Origin: Bacteroidota bacterium
GTDB lineage: Bacteria > Bacteroidota > Bacteroidia > AKYH767-A > 2013-40CM-41-45
DNA: 64,000 nt
Direction: 5' to 3'
Assembly (NCBI GenBank): GCA_016708785.1
Contig: JADJFC010000006.1
Location: 194,416-258,415 of the forward strand
Shown: one piece after another, positions 35,332 to 44,001 of the stretch
How the letters are laid out: each line of letters starts with the position of its first letter
Numbering within the stretch: the stretch's first letter is position 1
Position numbers and translations under genes: made by a program
Notes under the pieces: generated by a model
What the model was told of the DNA's origin: nothing
Seen by the model: only the letters and a program-made list of their open reading frames with translations
Database searches by the model: none

Positions 35332-35339
35332 CAAACATA
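35332..35339 (-). promoter_or_regulatory. -7 box of pdxA with -33 TTG
   Basis: The minus strand reads TATGTTTG (exact TAnnTTTG), 21 nt before ATG 35310. A TTG lies exactly 20 nt upstream of the box, the usual -33 position. This fixes the pdxA start downstream of it. Confidence 0.65.
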
Positions 35340-35395
35340 CCTTTTCGGGGTGACAAATTCAATGGAAATTACGCCCGAATGTGTTTGGAATTGTT

Positions 35396-35440
35396 ATTTC
35401 CCGCAGAATTGCGCGGAATACGCAGAATAGCCGCAGAAAA
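35396..35440. repeat. Solo half-arm, GCAGAA family (copy 5)
   Basis: TTTCCCGCAGAATTGCGCGG followed by AATACGCAGAATAGCCGCAG, no second arm. It ends at the stop codon region of the hydrolase gene 35442-36695, within about 2 nt. Confidence 0.9.
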
Positions 35441-35441
35441 A

Positions 35442-36695
35442 CTAATTCTTGATAAACTTTCGTACTTCAGTTTTATCTTTGGTTTGAATGGAAACAAAAT
35501 AGGTTCCACTCGAAAGTGAAGATAGATCAATTTTAGTTTTTGGTTCAGAAATGTTCAATAGCAACAATTCCTTTCCTGAAATATCATTGATTCTGATTTT
35601 ATCAATTTTACCTACATTATTTTTCAATGCAATACATAGTTCCGTTGAAACGGGGTTGGGATAAATTTCAAATGAACGTTCTATCTCACTTACTGTTGTA
35701 TTCAAATTGAAAGTATTCGGCAATGGTTCAGGATCAGAAGGAGTGCAACCAAGTTGTGTGAATAAGAAATTACTTACGAAGCGGACTGTGGTGTCCATAT
35801 ATGCAACGTTAGAATAATATGGAACATGTCCAGCACCGAAATAGGTATACATCTGATTGGTTTGCCCAATTGAATCTCCATAGGCGGCAATGGAATAACT
35901 TCCATCCACTTGCATAATTGGGAAAATGCCAAGTAGATTAATTACATCTGTTGCATAAGGAACAACATCATCAATGGTTCCGTGCATAGACACAAAAGGA
36001 ACATCCGTAATTTTTACCAACGTCTTATTGCCCAAAGCACCACAAAGATTTACGACAGCATTTACATCTGATGAGTAACCACTGTTTCCGCTATTCCCTT
36101 CCAGATCGCCTAAAATACTAGTGTCTATTGTCGCAGGCAATTCACTATATTCATTGAGGTATGCAAGATGTAATGCTGTAAATGCACCGGCAGAACTTCC
36201 GCCTGCATAGATAATATTTGGATCGATCTGATAATCATTTGTTGTTGCAGCGTCTTTTCTGAAAAAACGTATTGCCGCTTTCATATCCTGAACAGCTCTG
36301 TAGACAGTAGCTGTTGTATTAGCTTCATTATACGGGAATGCAATTCCTAATCTGTAATTGATCGTAGCGCAAACATATCCGCGTTTTGCAAAATGTTCGC
36401 AAAGTTGTTGAACATCCAGATCATTTTTTGTTCCGCTTAAAAAACTGCCGCCATGAGCCCAAACAATCAATGGACGCGCAGCCATTGTATCGCCTTGCGG
36501 CTGATAAATATCCATTGTTAAAATAGTATTCACTCCATTGTAATCGAGATTCGCACCGAAGACTACATCATTCGTTGTATCTAAACTTGAAAAAACTTCT
36601 GTATCGAATCGTGCTGACGAACAATCGACAAGTTGCGCACTCGATGTAAAATATCCTGAAAACAATATGGTGATAAGCGTAACGATTTTTTTCAT
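35442..36695 (-). CDS. Secreted alpha/beta-hydrolase (esterase-like) with T9SS sorting domain
   Basis: A 417-residue protein with a signal peptide (ending TSSAQ). The hydrolase domain has the oxyanion-hole motif AHGGSFLSG, the nucleophile elbow GGSSAGAFTA, a candidate acid in HGTIDDVVPY and a histidine in GAGHVPYY, so the triad is complete. A type A sorting domain ends it (FEIYPNPVSTELC, GTYFVSIQTKD). The predicted role is hydrolysis of an ester outside the cell. The substrate is unknown. A paralogue lies at 38213-39769. Confidence 0.86.
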   Translation of the reverse strand: MKKIVTLITILFSGYFTSSAQLVDCSSARFDTEVFSSLDTTNDVVFGANLDYNGVNTILTMDIYQPQGDTMAARPLIVWAHGGSFLSGTKNDLDVQQLCEHFAKRGYVCATINYRLGIAFPYNEANTTATVYRAVQDMKAAIRFFRKDAATTNDYQIDPNIIYAGGSSAGAFTALHLAYLNEYSELPATIDTSILGDLEGNSGNSGYSSDVNAVVNLCGALGNKTLVKITDVPFVSMHGTIDDVVPYATDVINLLGIFPIMQVDGSYSIAAYGDSIGQTNQMYTYFGAGHVPYYSNVAYMDTTVRFVSNFLFTQLGCTPSDPEPLPNTFNLNTTVSEIERSFEIYPNPVSTELCIALKNNVGKIDKIRINDISGKELLLLNISEPKTKIDLSSLSSGTYFVSIQTKDKTEVRKFIKN

Positions 36696-36872
36696 GGTGT
36701 GGAGAATTTGGATGAAGATATGTTTTTTCCGTTATATAACAATACATCAGAAAATTCGCAAAAAAAATCCGTGGTCCTTTAGTTTGTATCGGCTATTTGA
36801 TTTTAGAAGAATACAATTACAAGGACCTTTAAAATGGAATTAAAAAGTATTGTAATTTGTGAATAAGTTAAC
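36696..36872. other. Gene-free gap upstream of the IS110 element
   Basis: It contains the upstream region of the hydrolase gene and an inverted pair GGTCCTT (36773-36779) / AAGGACC (36821-36827). I see no ORF. The exact left end of the IS110-like element lies in or next to this stretch and cannot be fixed from sequence alone. Confidence 0.4.
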
Positions 36873-36946
36873 CACATCAACAGGGGAACTTCATCCGTGG
36901 AAGAGGTTTTGAAGCCTATAAGGAGATTGACCCCCCTGTTGCTGTG
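36873..36946 (+). ncRNA. Candidate bridge-RNA-like structure upstream of the IS110 transposase
   Basis: CACAtCAACAGGGG (36873-36886) pairs with CCCCTGTTGcTGTG (36933-36946), giving 13 pairs and one mismatch around a 46-nt interior. The interior can form smaller stems (CTTC with GAAG). IS110-group elements carry a bridge RNA in the non-coding end upstream of the recombinase. The position and loop-rich form fit that, but guide loops matching the element ends and target were not shown. Confidence 0.4.
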
Positions 36947-37044
36947 ACTAAAGCAAACTCAAATAGAAATTGAGACATTAAAGTCTATTATCAAGGGCTT
37001 GAGTATACTTTAGTTGTGGTTAATGATACATCTAAAACAAATTT

Positions 37045-38053
37045 ACATGAAAAACATTACCAACACATTCTTGGGATTGATGTTTCAAAAAAACATTGGA
37101 TCTTTCCTTGGTCATCGCCGGGACAAACAAAACGTTGTCTATGAACAGTTTGAAAACAATGCAAAATCGATTCGTCGAATTGGTTTGTGGTTAAAAAAGT
37201 ACAATATTGAATGGGATCGGGTATTGGTCTGTATGGAATTCACAGGAATTTATAATCGCCCAATGCTGCAATTTTGCACGCTTAAAAAAATTGCAGTTTG
37301 GATGATCATGCCAATTGAGATCATTCGTTCGATGGAATTCAAAGAGGGAAAAACGATAAAATAGATTCTAAAAAAATAGCTATGTATGCAATTCTGCATC
37401 ATGACAAAATAAAAGTATGGCAGCCGGTGTCAAAGAATATAGTCTTGTTAAAGGATCTTCTCGCATTACGTCAGAGATTGATCAAGGTCAGCAAAATATT
37501 ATTGCAACCGATAAATGAATTGAAAGCTATAAAAGATAAAGTTGCAGCAAAGAAACCAAAGTACATTGTAAATCGAGCATTGAGCAGCTCAAGAAGGAGC
37601 TTCACAAAACAGAAGCAAGAATAAAAGATTATAACAGAGGATGAAGTATTGCAAAAAAATTACAACCTGTTGCTAACTATCGGAATTGGGGCTTATACAG
37701 CCTTAGATTTAGTCTGCTACACAAATAACTCGAATACTACCAAGAGGCTAAACAATTGGCTTGCTACGCTGGAACCGCTCCATTTGAACACTCCTCAGGA
37801 ACTAGTGTTCGAGGAAAAACAAGAGTAAGTAAAATGGCTAACCAAAGTCTAAAGACCAACTTAACTTTAGGGGCTGGTCTGTAATAAGAACAAAGGGGTT
37901 CTTGAGAAAATACTATGAAAGGAAACTTGACAAGGGAAGGCAAAAATGTTAGTAGTAAATGCTGTTCGGAATAAACTATTACATATTGCTAGCGCGGTAA
38001 TTAGAAATCAAATGCCGTTCGATAGGAATTATTCTAGCCCATTGGCTAGTTAA
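37045..38053 (+). pseudogene. IS110-family transposase, broken by several frame shifts
   Basis: Pieces of one recombinase appear in successive frames: HYQHILGIDVSKK, TLDLSLVIAGTNKTLSMNS, YNIEWDRVLVCMEFTGIYN, KIDSKKIAMYAILHHDK, EDEVLQKNYNLLLTIGIGAY. The Transposase_20 part reads QLACYAGTAPFEHSSGTSVR and ends NAVRNKLLHIASAVIRNQMP with stop 38051-38053. DEDD-type residues (Asp in GIDVS, Glu in MEFTG, Asp in KIDSK) and the late serine region (HSSGTS) are all present. Each break is mended by about one base, often in an A-run. It is either a decayed copy or an intact one with consensus errors. Confidence 0.85.
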
Positions 38054-38091
38054 TTAAAAAAACGCTGGGGTATTGTTTTATAACATAGAAA

Positions 38092-38154
38092 TCTCCTTGT
38101 GAACTTGTGATCTACGTGTTTAAAAAACACAAAGTACACAAGTTCACAAGGAGA
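38092..38154. repeat. Hairpin, CAC-spaced family (copy 2)
   Basis: The arms TCTCCTTGTGAACTTGTG... (38092-38120) and its partner at 38126-38154 match at 25 of 29 positions over a 5-nt loop, followed by CCACGGAATAT. It lies between the IS110 end and the stop of the hydrolase-like gene. A GAATTAC tandem follows at about 38180-38198. Confidence 0.88.
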
Positions 38155-38212
38155 CCACGGAATATTGAGGGATGCAATTCGAATTACGAATTACGAATCT
38201 CTATTCACAGTA

Positions 38213-39769
38213 TTATTGCATCGAAACTCGTTTGCTAACGATTCCTTTATCAGTAGTAACGCGAACAATATAGATTCCATTGCTAAGATTTCCTCTCAGG
38301 AACGTTGATGATGATCCAGACAAATTATCTTTCTTCCAGATCGATCTTCCTGTGATATCAGAAAGTTCTACTGTTTTAATAGTCAGATTTGTTCCGTCTG
38401 CTGAAACAGTGAATTGAGAAGTTGAAGGGTTTGGATAAACCGCAACAATTTTATTCAATATTGATTCAGAGATTCCATCAGGAAGTCCTAAACAATAAAC
38501 GATACGTGGATTTACATAGTTTTGAATTGTATCGATATATGCTAATGCTTTCGCTTTAGACATATCAGGATTAGTTCCTAAACCGTTCATATAAGCTTGA
38601 GTTCCTGCAGAAGCTGAAAGACCTACTGCTTGAGCATAAACTGTCAAAGCAGTTGAATCATACCACTCCCAAGGACCGGCTTCGCCCGGTGCAAATGGAG
38701 GTGTTGGACGAAGGAATGGGAATAGTCCATCTTCACCGCCATTATTATTATTCGCTGCCAATGTATATGGATCTGTGAAGCCAGCTAAATTGAAGCAAGC
38801 ATTATTACCTAATAAATTTGATTTTGTGATCACAGTTTGGCTACCACTTACATCAACAACGAATTGAGGAGGTGTTGTTGGCACGTAAACCGGACCATCT
38901 CCATAAGGAGCAAATGGATCGTTTGTAACATGGAATGCAACCATTGGAGCATCACCTGCTTCTAACCAAGAACTATCACCTAGTGCACCACCCATGTTCA
39001 ATACGAAACGAATGTTTGAGCTAAATCCAACGTGATTGTTTGGGTTATTAAATTGTGGAAGTCCACCGTAACCATCGAAATCACCTAATATAGCTTGATT
39101 CACATATGGCTGACCGATTTGGAAACCATAAGTTGCATTGTTAGTATTCGATAAGAATTTCGGAAGTTGAATTTCTGACGGCTTGTCTAATGTTGCATAA
39201 GCCATTGCAATGTATCCACCTGTACCTTGTCCTGCAAGTATGATATTATTCGTATCAACTGCATATGTATTTCCTGTATTCGAAACATCTTCGTAGAAAA
39301 AACGAACACAAACTTTTGCATCTTGAATTGCACGATACACGGCTTGTAATAAAGTTCCTGTACGTACATCCTGATCAGGATCTGTTGGAACCCAACCTTG
39401 ACGGTATGTTGCATTTGCTACTACATAACCGCGACGAGCAAATTGAGTACACATTTCTACAGCTGCAGAATCACTTTTTCCTCCTGTAGGATTTTGGTTA
39501 AACACAGCTGGGACAAAACTTCCTGTGTGAAGATAAACGATCAGCGGCCGAATTGGCTCAACATCACCAACTGGCTGATAGATATCCATTTTAAGATCCT
39601 GTGCAGTTGGTGTTCCTGTAGGGAAAATGGTAATGTTGTTTCCGTAAGTTACGTTTGGTGTTACTGATACATCAGAAAACACTTCTGATAAATAACGTTG
39701 GGCATTCATAGTTTGCGCAGTGAAAAGCGCAAATGCCAACATCGATAGTTTTAGTAGATTTTTTTTCAT
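38213..39769 (-). CDS. Hydrolase-like T9SS protein lacking catalytic residues
   Basis: A 518-residue paralogue of the hydrolase at 35442-36695. They share LKMDIYQPVGD, RPLIVYLHTGSF, FARRGYVVANATYRQG and AVYRAIQDAKVCVRFF. The nucleophile elbow is GQGTGGYIAMA instead of GGSSAGAFTA, so the serine is gone. The acid segment is altered (VTNDPFAPYGDGP), the GAGH histidine segment is missing, and the first motif is HTGS, not HGGS. An inserted region of about 120 residues precedes a type A sorting domain (VAVYPNPSTSQF, GIYIVRVTTDKG). I infer a binding or structural role. Confidence 0.83.
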   Translation of the reverse strand: MKKNLLKLSMLAFALFTAQTMNAQRYLSEVFSDVSVTPNVTYGNNITIFPTGTPTAQDLKMDIYQPVGDVEPIRPLIVYLHTGSFVPAVFNQNPTGGKSDSAAVEMCTQFARRGYVVANATYRQGWVPTDPDQDVRTGTLLQAVYRAIQDAKVCVRFFYEDVSNTGNTYAVDTNNIILAGQGTGGYIAMAYATLDKPSEIQLPKFLSNTNNATYGFQIGQPYVNQAILGDFDGYGGLPQFNNPNNHVGFSSNIRFVLNMGGALGDSSWLEAGDAPMVAFHVTNDPFAPYGDGPVYVPTTPPQFVVDVSGSQTVITKSNLLGNNACFNLAGFTDPYTLAANNNNGGEDGLFPFLRPTPPFAPGEAGPWEWYDSTALTVYAQAVGLSASAGTQAYMNGLGTNPDMSKAKALAYIDTIQNYVNPRIVYCLGLPDGISESILNKIVAVYPNPSTSQFTVSADGTNLTIKTVELSDITGRSIWKKDNLSGSSSTFLRGNLSNGIYIVRVTTDKGIVSKRVSMQ

Positions 39770-39889
39770 AGTCAGATTTTTGGTGTCGTAAAATTAAACA
39801 AAAAATAATGATAAAAAACATGATTAATATAATCATTCTACAAAAAAGGCCCCAAATTTTGGAGCCTTTGAACCTTACATAATTCCAGC

Positions 39890-42705
39890 CTAATTCAAAG
39901 TGACCAAAATTGAAGCATAAGCCAATCGGCCTACCAGCGGCCCACCATAAACTTCATAATGCATGTTATTCAACAAGTTGGATGCGCCTACTTTAAAGAC
40001 AGACTTCAATTGCGGAACTTTTTTACTGATTTGCATGTCTACAACTTCGTAACTTTCTATCTCGCCGGTAAATTGCGGCGAGCCTTCAAAGAGAAATCCC
40101 TGTACCCATTTGTAGTTGATGTTGTAACTCCAGTTTGAAATTTTGATCTTGTTGAAAAGCATTGCTTCAATATCTCTTCCACCAAATCCAAGATTGTATT
40201 TATTACGCGGTGTATTGTATGCAGGAATAATTGGATCATCGGAACCTTGTTTGTTGAGTTCATTCCATGAATAATTTCCATTGATGCTAAAATATTTTCC
40301 AATGAAATAATTTAGTCCAATACTGAATCCTTGCGAACTTACTTTGTCTTGTGAATTGCTTGCAATTCTGAACACATCGTTCAACTCAAGGAAATCACCA
40401 CCAAATGGCGAAGTACTTGTAGTAACATCTGCTCCTACAATATAGCCGATAAAATCTGTATAGACACTATAGTAATAATTTGCATCGGCATAAAGATTAT
40501 CAGTCAATGAAGCACGATAACCAACTTCAATCGTCTTTACTTTTTCAGGCTTCACCGGACCAATATTGAAATAACTTAATTTATCCAGATCAGGAAACCC
40601 TGACAAATAATCTCGCAAAGATGGAATAGTTACAAGCGAATCGTAGCCCGTAATATTTCCAAGAAGTTTTGCTCGCCCAACATTGTAATATAAATATTGA
40701 TCTGTTAAAGTTGGATTTCTGATCGCTGATGAAAACGAAAGTCGTACAACATTTTTCGGGTCAATCGTATAGACCAATGAAGCAGCCGGACTTAGCAGTA
40801 AATCGAAATTCTGATTTTTATCGGCACGAAGCGTAAGGTTGATCTTTAACTTATCCTCTAACACCTTTTTTTCCAGCCCGCCATAAAATCCAAATTCATA
40901 ACTCTCAATTTTGCGTCCTGAAGTATCACTGAAAATTGTACCATCACTTTGCGGAAGATACTTTCTGTAGTTTCCTCCAATTATTACATCTCCAAACTTC
41001 GGAGTAAGTTTATACTCACCTTGAACGTGTACCAATCGCGACTTATCATAGAACCTTGATCCTCCTTCTGTAAATGATCTGCTGGATGTAATACATTGAA
41101 GAGTGAATCGAATCGTTGTGTTCCAGGCTCGTAAAACGGAACTGCTTTTTGAGAAACACTGGTAAAATCATCTGCATATTCACGAGAATTATTATGATAG
41201 AGCTGAAGTGAATCATAATAATTAGCCAGCAGAAATGGATTAATTGATGCAGTATATTCAGCAAATAACTGATCGTAATTCGGATCACTTGGCGAAGGTG
41301 CCTGAGGGTACCCTGGAAAATTGCTTTCCCTGACAAAATATCGATTCTGTGACAAAGACCAAAAACCAACATAGTTAGTACTCCATACATAGTCAGATTT
41401 TGATGCCTGTTGCAAAAGCAATGCAGTAAAATATGCATCATATGATTTACCTGCATCTTCATTCGTAGTATACGCTCTGATAAAGAACTTATTTTCTTTT
41501 CTATATTCAATCCGATTTTGAAAAAACAAAATGTCTTTCAAACTAAATCTGTTGTCGCCTTGATAAACAGTAGTACCTGCCCCAAAAGCAGAATTGAAAA
41601 TTATTTCATTCTTAGATTTTGTTTTGTAATGAAGCGCCAAAGATGATTTAAAATTTTCTGTATTGTAATCGACCAAGTCATTTTCAGCATATCCCGTACG
41701 ATAATAAGTCATAACACCCGGTCGGATCCTTGGAACTGAATTATAATTACTTGTTGCATAGTATTCATCGCCATAAACATTTACAGCATCATAACCACCC
41801 GGATTTCCCGGACCATCAGGTGAGTCCGGAGTAGCGCTCATATTATTTGCCTGCCAGTCATTTGCTTTCATGTAGAAGAGATTCAATTTGTATGCGAATC
41901 GTTCATTACCGCTTTTATCTTTAAAAACTTGCGACCAGCGCACAGCAGTTTCGACAAGATTTCTTTCGCCGACTTTAAATGAAACTTCCAGTCCCGGTTT
42001 TACAAACGGACTTCTGGTCGTCATTGCAATTACACCATTGAATGCATTCGGACCATAATACGCAGAACTCGCGCCTGCGATCAGATCGACTTTCAATACA
42101 TCAAGTTCACTTGACCCCAAGAAATTTCCCAATGAAAAATTTAATCCCGGCGATTGATTATCGACTCCATCGATAAGCTGCAATGAACGCACCGGTGAAG
42201 TGCTATTGAATCCGCGGGTATTGACAATTGTAAATCCGAGTGATGCACTCGTAAGATCGACACCTTTCAATGTTCCTAATGCTTCGTAAAAAGAATTCTG
42301 TGCGCTTTGTTTGATGGCAATCATGTCGATACTCTCAACAGTAAGCGGCGCTTCTTTTTGTTTTTCGGAAACGCGACTACCTGTAATGGTCACATCTTTC
42401 AATTCAACTTTCTTGGAAGACAATTTGAATGTGACTGGCTTTGAAAAATCGGTAACGACAATTTCGGAAGAACTGTAACCAACCGATGCAACTAAAATGG
42501 TAACCGGGGCTTGTTGCCCGCTTACCGACAATTCAAATTTACCGTCAATATCTGTGCTAGTCCCAATAGAAGTTCCTTTGATAGACACAGATGCACCGAT
42601 GATACTTTCGCCCGTAGAATTATCTTTGATTACGCCGCTGATCTTTTGGGCATTTGCTGCAATTGAAACAAATAACAAACCAACCACTAGTAGAATATTC
42701 CGCAT
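39890..42705 (-). CDS. TonB-dependent receptor with carboxypeptidase-like domain, frame-shifted
   Basis: From ATG 42705: signal peptide (AANAQ), a CarboxypepD_reg-like domain (GVIKDNSTGESIIGASVSIK), a plug (SFYEALGTLKGVDLTSAS, AGASSAYYGPNAFNGVI) and a 22-strand barrel. The frame breaks near 41089-41096. The downstream frame reads ITSSRSFTEGGSRFYDKSRL and then VHVQGEYKL. One added base gives 938 residues (2816 bp plus one is 939 codons). No SusD partner lies next to it, so the ligand may be a metal complex or peptide; this is inference. Energised uptake across the outer membrane is the family role. Confidence 0.88.
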
Positions 42706-42727
42706 CTTTTCTCTTTGTCTTTGGTAT

Positions 42728-42735
42728 CAAACCTA
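42728..42735 (-). promoter_or_regulatory. -7 box of the TonB receptor gene with -33 TTG
   Basis: The minus strand reads TAGGTTTG, an exact TAnnTTTG match 22 nt before the ATG. A TTG lies exactly 20 nt upstream, the same spacing as at pdxA. Confidence 0.65.
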
Positions 42736-42808
42736 GGTTATTAGTGTGAAATAATCAAGGTTTAATGCGGAAATGTTTTAACATTTTTTGCGTGGGAAAG
42801 GGTAAAAA

Positions 42809-42870
42809 AAATGGTTTAAAAAGTTTAATGGGTTAAATGCGATTGTCAAATTAAACTCTTTAAACCATTT
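42809..42870. repeat. Hairpin, GTTTAA/TTTAAAC family (copy 1), divergent gap
   Basis: AAATGGTTTAAAAAGTTTAA (from 42809) pairs with the stretch at 42848-42870 ending TTTAAACCATTT, about 20 of 23 positions. Each arm repeats GTTTAA. It sits between two divergent genes, so it is not just a terminator. The related copy is at 46851-46913. Confidence 0.88.
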
Positions 42871-43001
42871 GAACCAACAAATCCACCTCAAAAGTTTTAA
42901 AGGAATTTACTTTTGCATTATTTAAAATTATTTTCAATTTAACACTTCCAATTAGAATAATAGTTTACTTTGGTATCGTTGAATCTTTTAATTGAATTTT
43001 T

Positions 43002-43991
43002 ATGATGCTTTACAATTATTCTTCTGCACTCTTTTTAACTGTCAGATATGCATATATTTTACTTATTCTCACCGTTAATCCAATTTCTGCATTTTCACAA
43101 AATTATGTTCCGAATCCGAGTTTTGAGGAAATCGATACTTGTCCAAGTGATTTAAATTATTTCGAGAAAGCTGTTGGCTGGAGAAGTATTTTAAATACTC
43201 CAGACTTATTTAACAATTGTTCCCAGGGGAGAGTTTCAATTCCAACAAATCAATTTGGTTATCAAGAATTAAAGCCGAATAGTGGTTTTAGCTATGCAGG
43301 TTTAGCAAGTGGTATTGGCTCAAGTGGTCTATATAACGAAATAATAGGAATTAAACTAAATGAAACATTAATTTCAGGACAAAGGTATTTTTTATCGTTT
43401 GACTTTTCATCTGGTTTCAATGTTAATGGTCAAGTAAATTGTCAATGTTTTGTTAATAAGCTGGGTGTAAAATTTCTAACTCATTTCGAAGATACAAATA
43501 ATATTTCCCAAACAATAATTAATAATACTGCAACTTTATTTTCAGATTCTGTATTAAGCGACACATCAAACTGGTTGACATTTTCAGGAAGCTTTATAGC
43601 TGACTCTTCATATTCTTATTTATTGATAGGTAATTTTTTCACACAAGACTCCATGACGTTTAATTGCATTGATGTATCTTCTTCCATTTCATATACATAT
43701 TTAGATAATATTTGTCTATCACAGAATTTAAATGATTGCAATGGTATAATTGCTGACACTAAATTGTGCTCGTTTAACTTGTTTCCAAATCCAAGTTCAG
43801 GTAAATTTTCAATACACAGTGATGAGCAATATTTCAATAATAGTATCGCTAAAGTTTATAATTCAATTGGAGAACTAATTTTAAAGCAAAATATGAAAGG
43901 AGGTGAAAATATTTTCGATTTTAGTAATTTGAACAGTGGACTTTATTTAATTGTATTGAATGAATGTATTCTTAAAATAACTTTATACTAA
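43002..43991 (+). CDS. T9SS type A secreted protein, function unknown
   Basis: A 329-residue protein with a signal peptide (VNPISAFSQ). It then has the module NYVPNPSFEEIDTCPSD, a start seen in many Bacteroidota surface proteins with a jelly-roll-like domain. The C-terminus is a sorting domain (FNLFPNPSSGKF, NSGLYLIVLNE). It starts an apparent two-gene unit with the S74 protein (10-nt gap). The lower GC and different codon choice compared with neighbours hint at a recent accessory segment. Confidence 0.78.
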   Translation: MMLYNYSSALFLTVRYAYILLILTVNPISAFSQNYVPNPSFEEIDTCPSDLNYFEKAVGWRSILNTPDLFNNCSQGRVSIPTNQFGYQELKPNSGFSYAGLASGIGSSGLYNEIIGIKLNETLISGQRYFLSFDFSSGFNVNGQVNCQCFVNKLGVKFLTHFEDTNNISQTIINNTATLFSDSVLSDTSNWLTFSGSFIADSSYSYLLIGNFFTQDSMTFNCIDVSSSISYTYLDNICLSQNLNDCNGIIADTKLCSFNLFPNPSSGKFSIHSDEQYFNNSIAKVYNSIGELILKQNMKGGENIFDFSNLNSGLYLIVLNECILKITLY

Positions 43992-44001
43992 ATAAAAAAC
44001 T

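Noticed and set aside
37014..37624. Two separate small genes at 37014 and 37382
   Set aside because: They are fragments of one IS110 transposase in different frames.
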